Of a DNA stretch of 60,954 nucleotides, positions 15,074 through 23,286 are shown one piece after another. How positions within the stretch are numbered: position 1 is the first letter of the stretch; the number at the start of each line of letters is the position of its first letter. The DNA is taken from assembly GCF_001679925.1 (NCBI RefSeq), contig NZ_LYUZ01000087.1, forward strand, positions 1 to 60,954, written 5' to 3'. Source of the stretch: Leisingera sp. JC1 (lineage in GTDB: Bacteria; Pseudomonadota; Alphaproteobacteria; Rhodobacterales; Rhodobacteraceae). The translations under genes and the position numbers were made by a program. The notes under the pieces were generated by a model. The model was not told the DNA's origin. It searched no databases and was given only the letters and a program-made list of their open reading frames with translations.

Positions 15074-15365
15074 AGTTGACCTGGGCCTTGATGATACCCA
15101 CGAGGAGAAACCTGACGCGGAGGCGGAAATTCTCCGCCAGCTTTCAGCTTCTTTGCCAAGCCCATCTAAAGCTAAGACCGGATCGCTAAAGACTGCCCCG
15201 CGCGTTCAGTTCGCATTTTCCAACGTCCCTAAGCCGATCAAACAGGCATTCATTGATGCAGCCGAGGCTAAGGGCATGGGTATGAAAGAGTTTTTGTACC
15301 ACTGCTTGCGGGCAGGAGGCGTTGATATCCCTCCAATGGAAGAAATAGACGGTCGCCGCAGGTAA
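15060..15365 (+). CDS. Small ParB-analogue (centromere-binding) protein
   Basis: A 101-aa protein directly downstream of and overlapping parA, the position of the ParB analogue in type Ib systems. N-terminal 50 residues are charged and flexible; residues 55-95 (RVQFAFSNVPKPIKQAFIDAAEAKGMGMKEFLYHCLRAG) have the strand-helix-helix outline of a ribbon-helix-helix DNA-binding fold. It is expected to bind the TAACnnn heptads and to stimulate ParA. Its stop codon lies inside heptad cluster 4. Family assignment rests on context and shape. Confidence 0.75.
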   Translation: MAKLKVDLGLDDTHEEKPDAEAEILRQLSASLPSPSKAKTGSLKTAPRVQFAFSNVPKPIKQAFIDAAEAKGMGMKEFLYHCLRAGGVDIPPMEEIDGRRR

Positions 15366-15400
15366 CAAGACATAACACATAATAGGTAACTGTTAAGAGT
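15363..15400 (+). repeat. Heptad cluster 4 (TAACnnn)
   Basis: TAACAAG, three bases, then TAACACA, TAATAGG, TAACTGT, TAAGAGT. It begins on the stop codon of the small partition protein, so the partition genes are bracketed by the same motif. From 15401 to 15564 there are only short GC-rich hairpins and no gene. Confidence 0.62.
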
Positions 15401-15564
15401 CACCTTTGCAGCCTTCTTTTCGCCGCGCAGCGGCTCAGGCGCCGAAGGCGCCAGTCCAGGAGGGCAGGGCCTTTAGGCCATTCCCTCCTGTGACATCAGA
15501 AACGGCCGGCCTTTTCCTTCAGCCAACCGGCGGTAAAAAAGGTAGCTGTTTCGGAAACTCACCC

Positions 15565-16374
15565 TCAAAAGAGGGTGAGCTGCTGACCGGAAATAGCTGG
15601 ACTGTCGCCCAGAGTAGCAAGCCGGTTTTTCCGTTCGGCCTCGGCTTGTTGCTCTCGCTGGGCTGCTTCAGCTTCAGCTTGCTGTGCCTGTTCTTTCTGT
15701 TTGGCAAACGGATCTCCATTTGCCGCGAAAAACACAGGCGCGGCGGCGGTGTAGGCGCTGGTGAATACCTCAAGCGAAAGGCTATTGCCGCAAATGATCT
15801 TACCAGCCAGGCCACGCGCGGCGCATTGGACATAGCACATATGGAAAGTCGGACGGGACAGCTCCACAGCTTCTACCCAAACAGAAGTTTCCAGCTTATG
15901 ACCCTTGCCCTCGATGACGTCCGCGATCGCCATAAGCATTCCACCTGCGCCTGCAGCTGGTTCCTGAACGGTGATAAATCCCTGTTCGGCAAGCTTCTCG
16001 TCCACATCGGTTAGCGAGATTTCCGCCATCATGCGCGACACTTCGTAGGGCGTAAAAAACTGGCCAAGTTTAGCGTCCAGAACTTCCAGCTCACTGGCCG
16101 CCATGCCCAGAAAATCGCAACCACCATTGCCGATTTCACCAAGGGCGATCCCTACCATTTCCGGCATTTTGCGCACATCGTCCTTGTCTCGGTAACGGGC
16201 AACAACGCTCATATATTGGGCTTCCAGGGCTTCGCGCTGATCAGGAAACGGGCTGGCTTTCTTAGCCAGCGCGCAATAGCTCATTTCGCAGAAGTCAGCG
16301 AAAACCTCTCTTCGATGCTTGGAACGGTCTATATCGTTGAGAAGGCGCACAAATTCTTTTACCGCTGGGTTCAT
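15565..16374 (-). CDS. Methyltransferase-fold protein without the catalytic NPPY motif
   Basis: A 269-aa protein resembling type I (HsdM-like) N6-adenine methyltransferases in its SAM-binding half: GQFFTPYEVSRMM at 104-116 (motif X), EPAAGAGGMLMA at 138-149 (motif I), VEAVELS near 168 (motif II), ICGNSLS near 194. Where motif IV (NPPF/Y) should follow, about residues 200-220, there is VFTSAYTAAAPVFFA and then a Gln/Glu-rich coiled-coil tail. It may therefore bind SAM or DNA without methylating. Coupled by 4 bases to the zinc-finger-like gene upstream. Confidence 0.75.
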   Translation of the reverse strand: MNPAVKEFVRLLNDIDRSKHRREVFADFCEMSYCALAKKASPFPDQREALEAQYMSVVARYRDKDDVRKMPEMVGIALGEIGNGGCDFLGMAASELEVLDAKLGQFFTPYEVSRMMAEISLTDVDEKLAEQGFITVQEPAAGAGGMLMAIADVIEGKGHKLETSVWVEAVELSRPTFHMCYVQCAARGLAGKIICGNSLSLEVFTSAYTAAAPVFFAANGDPFAKQKEQAQQAEAEAAQREQQAEAERKNRLATLGDSPAISGQQLTLF

Positions 16375-16613
16375 TCCGCTGCCTCATCGGCGGCGGCCTG
16401 TTTAAGGTCTTTTTCCAGTTCGGCAGACGGTTCGATGATCGGAAATTCATAGGTTTCTACTTCGTGGCCGCAGTCATCACAAACACGGCTGTCAAAGACT
16501 GCGGACAATTCCCAATCCTGAATTTCATCGACCCATACTGCTGTTGCGTCGGCCTTAATGTTTTGGCCTCCGCATTTTCCGCAGTGAACAGAGACCGGGG
16601 CTTTACACGGCAT
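16371..16613 (-). CDS. Small zinc-ribbon-like protein
   Basis: An 80-aa protein with two CxxC knuckles (HCGKCGGQ near residue 10 and VCDDCGHE near residue 45), a typical zinc-ribbon pair, and an acidic tail. Its stop overlaps the start of the methyltransferase-like gene (ATGA). First gene of this pair after the palindromes at 16742-16989. Confidence 0.65.
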   Translation of the reverse strand: MPCKAPVSVHCGKCGGQNIKADATAVWVDEIQDWELSAVFDSRVCDDCGHEVETYEFPIIEPSAELEKDLKQAAADEAAE

Positions 16614-16741
16614 TTTGTACTTTCCTGTGTGGTGGTCCCATTTCGATCTGGATGCCGAATACTTGGGACAGGGATTGCGGGAAGGACCGCGCAGCGGCCC
16701 TCTCCTGCAAACCCTGCTCCCGGCCGAGGGCAGGAGGGGGA

Positions 16742-16989
16742 CCCGTCAAGCAGAGTGCCGGGCCGGAAGGGGAGGGGGATCACCCATCCTCGCAGCGCGG
16801 CGGAGCCGTGACCGAGGTTGGGGAAACCCCTTCCGGCCCGAATAGCGCTCTGCTTGACGGGGGAACCGGCGGTTCCCGGATCTCCCTGGGGCGTTCGGCT
16901 TAGCCGAATCCCCCAGGGCACTAATGGGAAAGTGCCATGCCGCTGCTGCGGCATGACCGCAGCTCATGTGATCGCCGTGCAAGCACGGG
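16742..16989. repeat. Nested palindrome element C and following hairpins
   Basis: CCCGTCAAGCAGAG 16742-16755 pairs exactly with 16848-16861, and inside it CGGGCCGGAAGGGG 16759-16772 pairs with 16827-16840, leaving a 54-base loop. Then: GGGAACC-ggc-GGTTCCC 16861-16877; CCCTGGGG...CCCCCAGGG 16884-16918 around GTTCGGC/GCCGAA, a variant of the 13047-13079 hairpin; CATGCCGC/GCGGCATG near 16935; CCGTGCAAGCACGG near 16976. No gene is seen in 16614-17061. Confidence 0.72.
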
Positions 16990-17001
16990 GATCTCCGCAA
17001 G

Positions 17002-17028
17002 AAAAAAAACCCCACCACAAGGGCGGGG
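17002..17028 (-). terminator. Rho-independent terminator
   Basis: On the minus strand a CCCCGCCC...GTGGGG stem is followed by eight T. It would end transcripts leaving the gene whose stop is at 17062. Confidence 0.65.
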
Positions 17029-17061
17029 CTAGTTGGTTCCTTCACCACAAAGGAAAAAAGG

Positions 17062-17484
17062 TTAGCCAGGATCGTGAACAGCGCGCCAGTTCGCACCCTG
17101 GGGAATTTCATCGGCTGAACGTCTCAGCATCATCGCTCGGTTCTGCAGGGCCATAATGATCGGCGTTGATGGGTGATCGCCACGCTTGCCTCGCTGGGGT
17201 CGCTGCAATCCGGTTGGGCCTTTCCTGTACAGCCAAAGTGCAATCTCAATGGCTTCAAGATCCTGTTCAATTTTGATCATCTCCAGCGGCATACACATGC
17301 CATGGGTTTCCAGATCGCGGTGGCGTTTTTGAGACAGCCTCCGCCGGCTTAGCTGCCAAGCGCATCTGCTCCATTCTGCAACATCACTCCACCAAAGGGC
17401 AGTTCCGGGCGTCCGATAGGCAAGGCGTTTCGCTACCGAACGCAAGGATTGGCAGGCTTCAGACTTGGCGGTGAAATCAGGCAT
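17062..17484 (-). CDS. Hypothetical plasmid protein
   Basis: A 140-aa basic, helical protein beginning MPDFTAKSEACQSL. The frame is open a further 54 codons upstream, but that part lies inside the previous gene; the ATG at 17484 leaves an 8-base overlap and gives natural sequence. Resembles helper proteins encoded next to plasmid ParB-like genes, function unknown. Confidence 0.58.
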   Translation of the reverse strand: MPDFTAKSEACQSLRSVAKRLAYRTPGTALWWSDVAEWSRCAWQLSRRRLSQKRHRDLETHGMCMPLEMIKIEQDLEAIEIALWLYRKGPTGLQRPQRGKRGDHPSTPIIMALQNRAMMLRRSADEIPQGANWRAVHDPG

Positions 17485-18112
17485 GGATTTCCTCGTCCAG
17501 TTCTCCAAGGCGCAGGAAAAGTCCGGACGCCCGCACTCGGTCCTGCATAGCCTCAGTGCGGTCTTTGTTGCTGGACGCCGCTGCTTGCAGATGATGATAG
17601 GCAGCATGGCGTTCGGCCAAAGGAAACGCATCAGGGTCTTCAGCAATGTCGCGCGCCTTTAGGATCGTCACGAAAAGCTCGGACGTTGCAAAGAGGCTGC
17701 CTTTCCGTGCGCCTGATGCATCCGTGCGTGACAGCGGGAAGGGCGGGCGTTTCAGGTCGATCCGGCCTTGGCTGTAGCTGTGCAGAACGCTTAACAGATA
17801 GGACGGGTCAGCAGGGTAGGGCGCGCAATCCCATGCCCGCCGCACAGCACGGCGCTCGTCGTTTGGCAGTGCGTCGATCAGGCGGCGGGCTTCGCGCCAC
17901 TTCTTGGCACGGCCACTGCGATCCCGCACCTCTTGCGCCTCCCACTGTTCAGCCCGCTCCTTCATTATCTGGTCCTCAGTTGGCTGTTCTTCGGCAATCT
18001 GTTCGGCAAAGAGTGGTAGGTTCTCACGCTCTTGGCGCTGCTTGCGGCGCAGTGCGGCCCGTTTACGTTCCGTGTCGGTGAAAGCGTGGCGCGGCCAAGG
18101 TTTGAATCGCAT
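17477..18112 (-). CDS. Hypothetical plasmid protein
   Basis: A 211-aa protein with a highly charged first half (RKQRQERENLPLF, then Glu/Gln/Arg-rich helices) and an Arg-rich middle. The ATG at 18112 is chosen because GGAG lies 6 bases before it; another ATG four codons upstream has no site. It follows the ParB-like gene by 49 bases and is probably in its operon. Not recognised. Confidence 0.6.
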   Translation of the reverse strand: MRFKPWPRHAFTDTERKRAALRRKQRQERENLPLFAEQIAEEQPTEDQIMKERAEQWEAQEVRDRSGRAKKWREARRLIDALPNDERRAVRRAWDCAPYPADPSYLLSVLHSYSQGRIDLKRPPFPLSRTDASGARKGSLFATSELFVTILKARDIAEDPDAFPLAERHAAYHHLQAAASSNKDRTEAMQDRVRASGLFLRLGELDEEIHA

Positions 18113-18161
18113 GACTATCTCCATAGGTGGGGCAGGGCGCGTTAACGCCCTGCCAGCGGCC

Positions 18162-20012
18162 TTATTCCATGCCCTCGGGCAACCATGCGTCGATCTTCGC
18201 GGACTGCTCGTCGGTGACGTTGTGCGCCTTGCGTGTCTCAGCGCTGGTAAACAGGCTTTCCAGCTTTTCCGCCTTCTCGCCTTTTTTCAGCTTGGCAAAG
18301 CTCGTTGCAGTCGGGTGATCTTCGGCAAGGTCCAGCAGGTCGCGCCAAATCTGGTTCATGTAGGGACCACCCACGCGGCTGAAAAAGTTCTCAGCGGTCG
18401 GCGTCCAGACTTCGCGGATGCTGGGCTTTGTTTCCTTGGCAATCATCGCCGCCAGCTTCGCATCACCGCCCTGATATTGGGCTGCAAGGAAGCGGGTCAG
18501 TTCGCCGCGAATATGCTCTGCGCCTTTCTTGCGGAACGCCCGAAACGATGCGCCAAGGTCTTTGGCATCGTACATATCGCGGGCCGGGTTCGTGGTCAGC
18601 CGCTCGTCCAGTTCATAGCCTGCCGCCTCAGTGCTGGGCCAATTCGGCACATAGCTTTGTGACAGGCCGAACGGGTTGGACCACCGCATTTCATGGCTTA
18701 ACTGATAGGCCAGAAGGTCAATCATCAAGTCCGGATCGCGCAGGATCGCGTGTTGCTGCGCACCCTTTGCAACGCGGTTCAGGTCGTCGCGCAGCGCCTG
18801 AGAAATCGGAGACTTCGGCGTTGCAGGGGCGGCGGAACCGGCTGACGCTTTGAGAACACCCGCTGCAACGGCGTCTTGCTTGTCTTCGGGTCGGACCATT
18901 TCGCCAGAGCGCTCCAACACGCCTTGATGGTTCACATAGATGTAAAGACCGGCATGGGCTTTCTGTGCCTCGGAATATTCCCCGTCGATGATCTTCTGCA
19001 GGTCGGCAAGCTCGGCCTGTCCGTCCTCGTCCAGAACTTCGCCCTCTGCCAGTTCGGCAAGCTCGTCATAGCGCTCCGACTGTTCTTCGCTCAGATCAGC
19101 ACCTTCGCTGTAAATACGTTCGTATTTCTCCAGCCCCATCGTGTAATGGCACAGGTAATGCTCGGTGATGGGTTCGACCCATTTCCAGCCTTCGGCCTGT
19201 GCGATTTCGCGGGCAGTATCTTCGAGCGCAACCTGAAAACAGCCATCCAGAATTTCCGGGCTGTCATACAGCTTTTCCTCGGCAAACAGATCGCCGCCCA
19301 TTTTGCCGCCTGCTTCGGTGTAGGCATCATCGCCCACGAATTTCACACGGCGGTCAGTCGCTTTCACGCTGGCGGGTTTCAGTTGCTTTTTAAGCTGGTG
19401 ATCTGACCAGTTCTCGCCGCGCACCCGGTCCAGTACGGCAAGGGCGTGGGCCTCGTCGTCACAGATCGTGAAACATGCCGCCATGCTCAGATTGATTTCC
19501 TGTGCGGCCAGCGCATCAAGAACTGGCTCCGGCAGATCGGCCAGAGCAAGGCGGCGGTAGACGTGCTTTTCAGTCACGCCGAAATTGGTGGCAATGGCGC
19601 TGACGTCTTTGCCCTCGGCGCGCATTTCGCCAAAGGTGCGGATTTCCAGAGCCGGGGGCAGGTTCTTGCGGACCACGTTTTCCATCTTCGCCCAATCGGC
19701 GGCGGTTTCGCGGTCGGGTGCCAGCATCACCAGCGGGTTTGCCAGTTCGGGCCGTACCTTGGCAAATTCCGGCTTTGTCTCGGCCAGATACTGCAGGGCG
19801 CGCAAACGGGTGCCACCAGCAACAATCTCGACCCCGTCCAAATCCTCGGTATAACCGGAAAGGCACTGGATCATGCCCTTGGCCCAGAGGGTTCCTGCAA
19901 GGTCTTTAATGTCCTGATCCGGTACTTCCTGACGCGGATTCATGGGGGAGAGAGTCAGTTTTTCCAGCGGGAAACGGGCTTCGAGGGGTTTGATGTTCTC
20001 GTGCTTCGACAT
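18162..20012 (-). CDS. ParB/Srx-domain DNA-binding protein (large plasmid form)
   Basis: A 616-aa protein. Residues 12-75 form a ParB/sulfiredoxin-type domain (LSPMNPRQEV, IKDLAGTLWAKGMIQCL, then EIVAGGTRLRAL), and residues 120-170 a KorB/ParB-like helix-turn-helix (VSAIATNFGVTEKHVYRRLALADLPE). The long C-terminal part is unlike chromosomal ParB (about 300 aa). Large proteins of this kind are common on conjugative plasmids, often in leading regions; proposed roles include nuclease, ATPase or regulator. It is not next to parA here, so I do not call it the partition partner. Confidence 0.82.
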   Translation of the reverse strand: MSKHENIKPLEARFPLEKLTLSPMNPRQEVPDQDIKDLAGTLWAKGMIQCLSGYTEDLDGVEIVAGGTRLRALQYLAETKPEFAKVRPELANPLVMLAPDRETAADWAKMENVVRKNLPPALEIRTFGEMRAEGKDVSAIATNFGVTEKHVYRRLALADLPEPVLDALAAQEINLSMAACFTICDDEAHALAVLDRVRGENWSDHQLKKQLKPASVKATDRRVKFVGDDAYTEAGGKMGGDLFAEEKLYDSPEILDGCFQVALEDTAREIAQAEGWKWVEPITEHYLCHYTMGLEKYERIYSEGADLSEEQSERYDELAELAEGEVLDEDGQAELADLQKIIDGEYSEAQKAHAGLYIYVNHQGVLERSGEMVRPEDKQDAVAAGVLKASAGSAAPATPKSPISQALRDDLNRVAKGAQQHAILRDPDLMIDLLAYQLSHEMRWSNPFGLSQSYVPNWPSTEAAGYELDERLTTNPARDMYDAKDLGASFRAFRKKGAEHIRGELTRFLAAQYQGGDAKLAAMIAKETKPSIREVWTPTAENFFSRVGGPYMNQIWRDLLDLAEDHPTATSFAKLKKGEKAEKLESLFTSAETRKAHNVTDEQSAKIDAWLPEGME

Positions 20013-20086
20013 TTGGGCATTCCTTGTAACGTGGTGAATTTTTGTGTTATTGGTGCCCCAGCCCTTTTGGGCTGAGGCGTGGCCGC

Positions 20087-20200
20087 TTAGGCGGCTCCGT
20101 GTGATTTCAGAAAGGCGAGGCCGATCTTGGCGGAGAGACCTCCCTTTCTGATCAGCGCATAGGCTTCACGCTTGCGCAGATTGATCTGTTCAATGCTCAT
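20087..20200 (-). CDS. Very small basic protein
   Basis: A 37-codon gene (MSIEQINLRKREAYALIRKG...) with GGGAGG 7 bases before the ATG at 20200. The product is a basic, amphipathic helix-rich peptide. It lies between the DUF3768 gene and the ParB-like gene on the same strand. A small AGCCC/GGGCT hairpin follows it at 20055-20078. Confidence 0.55.
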   Translation of the reverse strand: MSIEQINLRKREAYALIRKGGLSAKIGLAFLKSHGAA

Positions 20201-20248
20201 GACTTCACCTCCCTCCCGGCGCGGTAGCACCTACGGGCTTTGCCGATT

Positions 20249-20698
20249 TCAGTGTTCGTGGGGCAGGTAGATGGTGAGCACACGCCGCGTATCGTCATCG
20301 TCAAGCGGATCGTCTGCGGCGGCATCGTAAGTTTTGTTGTAGAGGCTGATTGCCCAGAAAACTTCCGTCTCGTTGACGTGGACAACACCAAACGAGTGAT
20401 CACCGCTCGGATCGTTCAATTGGCTAAAGTCCGTGAATTCAGCGACTTCCTTGGTCGCAAGGGAAACAAACAGCATCCCTTTTTCCTCAACGCCACCGCT
20501 GAAAATCACCTGCCCCTCATAGGTCTGATGCCCTTGGAATGGGATTGCAGCGCGGAAAGCATCGTTCGCTTCCGCGATTGCAGCCGCTTGAATGGACATG
20601 TTGACGACGGCACGGGAACCGCAGGCTGAGCAAGAGTCAGGCACCATAGAAGTCAGCGTTTCCGCTGCTCCGCACCCGTTGCATTGATATAAAGCCAT
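20249..20698 (-). CDS. DUF3768 family protein with N-terminal zinc ribbon
   Basis: A 149-aa protein. The C-terminal 90 residues match the DUF3768 pattern I know from alphaproteobacterial plasmids: a GVEEKG stretch, NDPSGDHSFG, VFWAI-Y, and TRRVLTIYL near the end. The first 30 residues carry two CxxC knuckles (CNGCG, CSACG), a rubredoxin-like ribbon. Function of DUF3768 is unknown. It follows element E and heads the operon continuing with the 37-aa gene and the ParB-like gene. Confidence 0.78.
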   Translation of the reverse strand: MALYQCNGCGAAETLTSMVPDSCSACGSRAVVNMSIQAAAIAEANDAFRAAIPFQGHQTYEGQVIFSGGVEEKGMLFVSLATKEVAEFTDFSQLNDPSGDHSFGVVHVNETEVFWAISLYNKTYDAAADDPLDDDDTRRVLTIYLPHEH

Positions 20699-20768
20699 AG
20701 TTGGCCTCCTAAGTGGTGATGCGGTGGCCGATGTTCGCCCGACCTATCCGCGTTCGCTTCGGTTTGTT

Positions 20769-21056
20769 CCAATGGGTCAAGGAAACGACCCATTGGCCCT
20801 GACGCCTGCCACCCGCACCCATCCGCGTTTTTCCCCGGAAGGGAGGGGGGGCGACAAAAGAGGTGTGGCGAGGCTTCAGCTGGTTTCGATCCAGCCGAAA
20901 AACGGAAGGTTCGCCCGCTTGCGGGTGAAAGCCGTTTTTCTGCTTGAAGGCAGGAAACTCAAAATGTGATCCGCGCAGGCGCGGATCTCTTCTGCGCCGT
21001 TCGGAGCCGGCTGAAGCCTCAGAACAACTCGTCGCCCCCCTGACCGCCGGGGAAAA
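20769..21056. repeat. Nested palindrome element E
   Basis: CCAATGGGTC 20769-20778 pairs with 20787-20796. A larger structure follows: TTTCCCCGG near 20830 with CCGGGGAAA near 21047; AGGGGGGGCGAC with GTCGCCCCCCT; GAGGCTTCAGC with GCTGAAGCCTC; GAAAAACGG with CCGTTTTTC; and CGCCCGC-tt-GCGGGTG. A GATCCGCGC/GCGCGGATC hairpin sits near 20970. It lies upstream of the minus-strand DUF3768 operon. No gene is seen in 20699-21625. Confidence 0.7.
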
Positions 21057-21104
21057 GCAGCGCAGCAGACCGCCCATGGCGGGCTGCGATCACGATAAGC
21101 AAAC

Positions 21105-21409
21105 ATGCCGGGGCAGGGAGGAGCGGGCGCAGCCCGTCGATGCCCTGGCACGACCCCAAGTATATGCAATCCGCGCGCCCCGCGCGGATTTCCCCTGTCT
21201 CTTGCACAAGGCGTAGCGAACGACCGTTACCCGAAGGGCGGAGACAGCCTGTCTTGATCGACCATGCGGCCGCGGCGGCAAGCTGGCTCGGAGAGACAGA
21301 TTCCGGCGCACTTGAGCCGCAGGGAGAACGGGGCAGGGTGGCTCCGGCCTGGTGCCGCCTGCCGGCGCCAGGCTAGGGCGCGTTCCTGTGCTTCAGCACG
21401 GGATTTGCC
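21105..21409 (+). repeat. 305-bp direct repeat, copy 1
   Basis: Colinear with 24904-25208 (constant offset 3799, no net insertion or deletion), with scattered substitutions. Contains GAGCGGGCGCAGCCCGTCGA, a CCGCGCG/CGCGCGG hairpin followed by a pyrimidine run, a GGCGGAGAC segment and a GTGCTTnAGCAC hairpin at its end. No open frame is shared, so it is not a gene. Bases 21410-21625 show no gene, only the approach to the next start. Confidence 0.85.
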
Positions 21410-21625
21410 CACTTCGGAATGACATTTCATCAGAGATGCGGCGAATAGTTTTTGCCGACACACGAATAGAGCTTGGTCCCGGACAGGACTGTTCTCTATC
21501 TATCGCATGTTGCTTGAGAAGACCAACTTCTGCCTAAATAACTGTAATGTAACCTAGATTTTCCGATATCCATATCTTAGTTCCCTTCAAGAACCCAGAC
21601 CAGAAGACTTAAAAAGGGAATACCT

Positions 21626-22090
21626 ATGTTCACGGCACGTATCTCTAACAATTCCACTACTGGAAACACGTCGGCTGTATTTTCACTGTTGCAAGACGAA
21701 CGAACCGACCGAGTGACGTTCTTCGCAAGCAAAGACGAACCGACAACAGATTTTCTATTGGGGCATGGCATTGCCGACAATCTGCCGCTCGTGGCGATCT
21801 TGGCTGAGGGCAGAATGTTGGGCCCAGTGAAGATGTTTGTGGTAGGCGACAGCACCAACTTCCTGATGGCCAATCGGATGCAGCGGGCGGGAGAAATTAA
21901 AGAAGTTACAGATGAAGCAGTGAGAAGCGGCAAGGCCCACTTTTCAAGAACCCGCGCACCGTTTACGGCTCATCTTTCGCCTGAAGCTGCTGTGGAGGTG
22001 TTGAGTAAACTCGAAACGGAACTGTTGACCTCGGAAACAGTGAACGATTATCGAGCGATGTTGAACAGGACGAAGGCTGTCTGGAAGTAA
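21626..22090 (+). CDS. Hypothetical protein
   Basis: A 154-aa soluble protein (MFTARISNNSTTGNTS...), the only plus-strand gene between the two 305-bp repeats. Several hydrophobic strands (LPLVAILAEGRMLG, VKMFVVGD) suggest an alpha/beta fold. More AT-rich than its neighbours, which hints at recent arrival. Not recognised. Confidence 0.55.
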   Translation: MFTARISNNSTTGNTSAVFSLLQDERTDRVTFFASKDEPTTDFLLGHGIADNLPLVAILAEGRMLGPVKMFVVGDSTNFLMANRMQRAGEIKEVTDEAVRSGKAHFSRTRAPFTAHLSPEAAVEVLSKLETELLTSETVNDYRAMLNRTKAVWK

Positions 22091-22167
22091 AGCGCCTGGT
22101 GGGAATCCGAGCGCAGGGCAAGTGCATTTACAACAGCTGGGCTTCACTGTCGTGGCCTGTTCGCGGC

Positions 22168-22464
22168 TTAGTGCCCTGCGAGACTGTTTGGAATCTCGGG
22201 CTGTTGGGGCAGTTTCTCCGGCGGGCTGACAGCGTTTTGCGTAAGCCACTCGCGGATCACAACCCATCTGTCTTGATGGGAAGGTGGCCGTCGCCAGTTG
22301 AGGAGTTCAGCCGCTTTTCGTTCCAGCTCCGGAAACCACTGTAACTTGAGCCGCAGTTTGTGTTTCCTGGACCAGGATCGAAATGGTGTCAGCCAATCAT
22401 CTTGGGCATGAATTTCCAAAGCCTCTTTGAGGTCTTGCGGGATGGTATTGGGCCATTCTCTCAT
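22168..22464 (-). CDS. Hypothetical protein
   Basis: A 98-aa protein beginning MREWPNTIPQDLKEAL. Trp- and Arg-rich, probably helical and DNA- or protein-binding. The frame is open upstream to 22665 but that part looks non-coding and crosses a terminator, so the ATG at 22464 is used; its ribosome binding site is weak. Confidence 0.5.
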   Translation of the reverse strand: MREWPNTIPQDLKEALEIHAQDDWLTPFRSWSRKHKLRLKLQWFPELERKAAELLNWRRPPSHQDRWVVIREWLTQNAVSPPEKLPQQPEIPNSLAGH

Positions 22465-22623
22465 AACGGAGCAAATACATTGCTGGCTGGGTAGGGAGCA
22501 AGGACGCAAATTCAGGCGCCCGCTCGGGCCGTAGAAACGGCCCCCCTGCGCGGGCAGCGCCAGTCCTGCAGTATCGGGGCTATTGCCCCGGTGCTGCAGG
22601 GCAACAAGACCCCGGCAAGATAG

Positions 22624-22644
22624 AAAAACCCCGCCGGAGCGGGG
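22624..22644 (-). terminator. Rho-independent terminator
   Basis: On the minus strand CCCCGC-tccg-GCGGGG is followed by TTTTT. It ends the methyltransferase operon whose last stop is at 22681. Confidence 0.85.
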
Positions 22645-22680
22645 TAATCTTCTCAGCCGATCCAAAGAAAAGGCAACGCC

Positions 22681-23286
22681 TCAACCAATCCGGAACCGTA
22701 TTATTTTTGTGTGAACTTTTGCCGTTGAAAAAGTGTCGTTTGGCAGGACTTCCAATTCCTCGGCATCGTCATGGCTGAAGGTGATAGGAACCAAAGCCAC
22801 CAGGGTTGCAGGTTCATCGTGCCCGCCCTGGCCCAGAAGAGAAAGAGCCGCGGCGATGTGCTTCCGGACATCTCGAAAAGGCGGGTTCATTATGATGCGA
22901 GGAAACGCGGCCCGGCCTTTCACCTCGCCCGCGTACTCCAGAAAGCAGCGGTTGATTGTCGGCGCGATGCCGTAAAGCGATGCGGCAAGTTTGGTGTGGC
23001 GCTCGATCAGCGTCAGCTCCTGGGAACTATGCCCCGAAGCGATGAGGGCGCGCGCCAGCTGGCCGGTTCCTGCGCTTGGCTCAAGCGTCAGATAGTCCCC
23101 CACAGGGCCGAGGTATTCCACCATCCGGCGCGCTACGTCGTCGGGGGTAACGTGGCATTCGGTCACTTTGTCCACGGTGATCACCTCGGGGGTCTCGATC
23201 TTCGCCAGGGCTTCGGGTTCCCGTCGCGCCCTGACCGGAATGGTCAGGGGCTTTTGCGGGCGGGTGTAAATGCTCGGGCGGTTCAC
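22681..23286 (-). CDS. N6-adenine-type DNA methyltransferase
   Basis: A 201-aa orphan methyltransferase. SAM-binding motif I EPSAGTGQLA at residues 69-78, acidic motif II (LIERHTKLAA) near 93, and catalytic motif IV IIMNPPFRDV at 131-140. It is complete but compact, lacking an evident target-recognition domain. No restriction gene is adjacent; on conjugative plasmids such enzymes may protect incoming DNA from host restriction. Overlaps the DUF3560 gene by 4 bases. Confidence 0.85.
   Translation of the reverse strand: MNRPSIYTRPQKPLTIPVRARREPEALAKIETPEVITVDKVTECHVTPDDVARRMVEYLGPVGDYLTLEPSAGTGQLARALIASGHSSQELTLIERHTKLAASLYGIAPTINRCFLEYAGEVKGRAAFPRIIMNPPFRDVRKHIAAALSLLGQGGHDEPATLVALVPITFSHDDAEELEVLPNDTFSTAKVHTKIIRFRIG

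Noticed and set aside
18162-20012. Calling the ParB-like protein the partner of ParA
   Set aside because: It is far from parA and much larger than partition ParB; the overlapping 101-aa gene is the better partner.
20699-21625. Several 60-120-codon frames across element E and the first 305-bp repeat
   Set aside because: They are not conserved between the two repeat copies in any shared frame and lie in palindromes.
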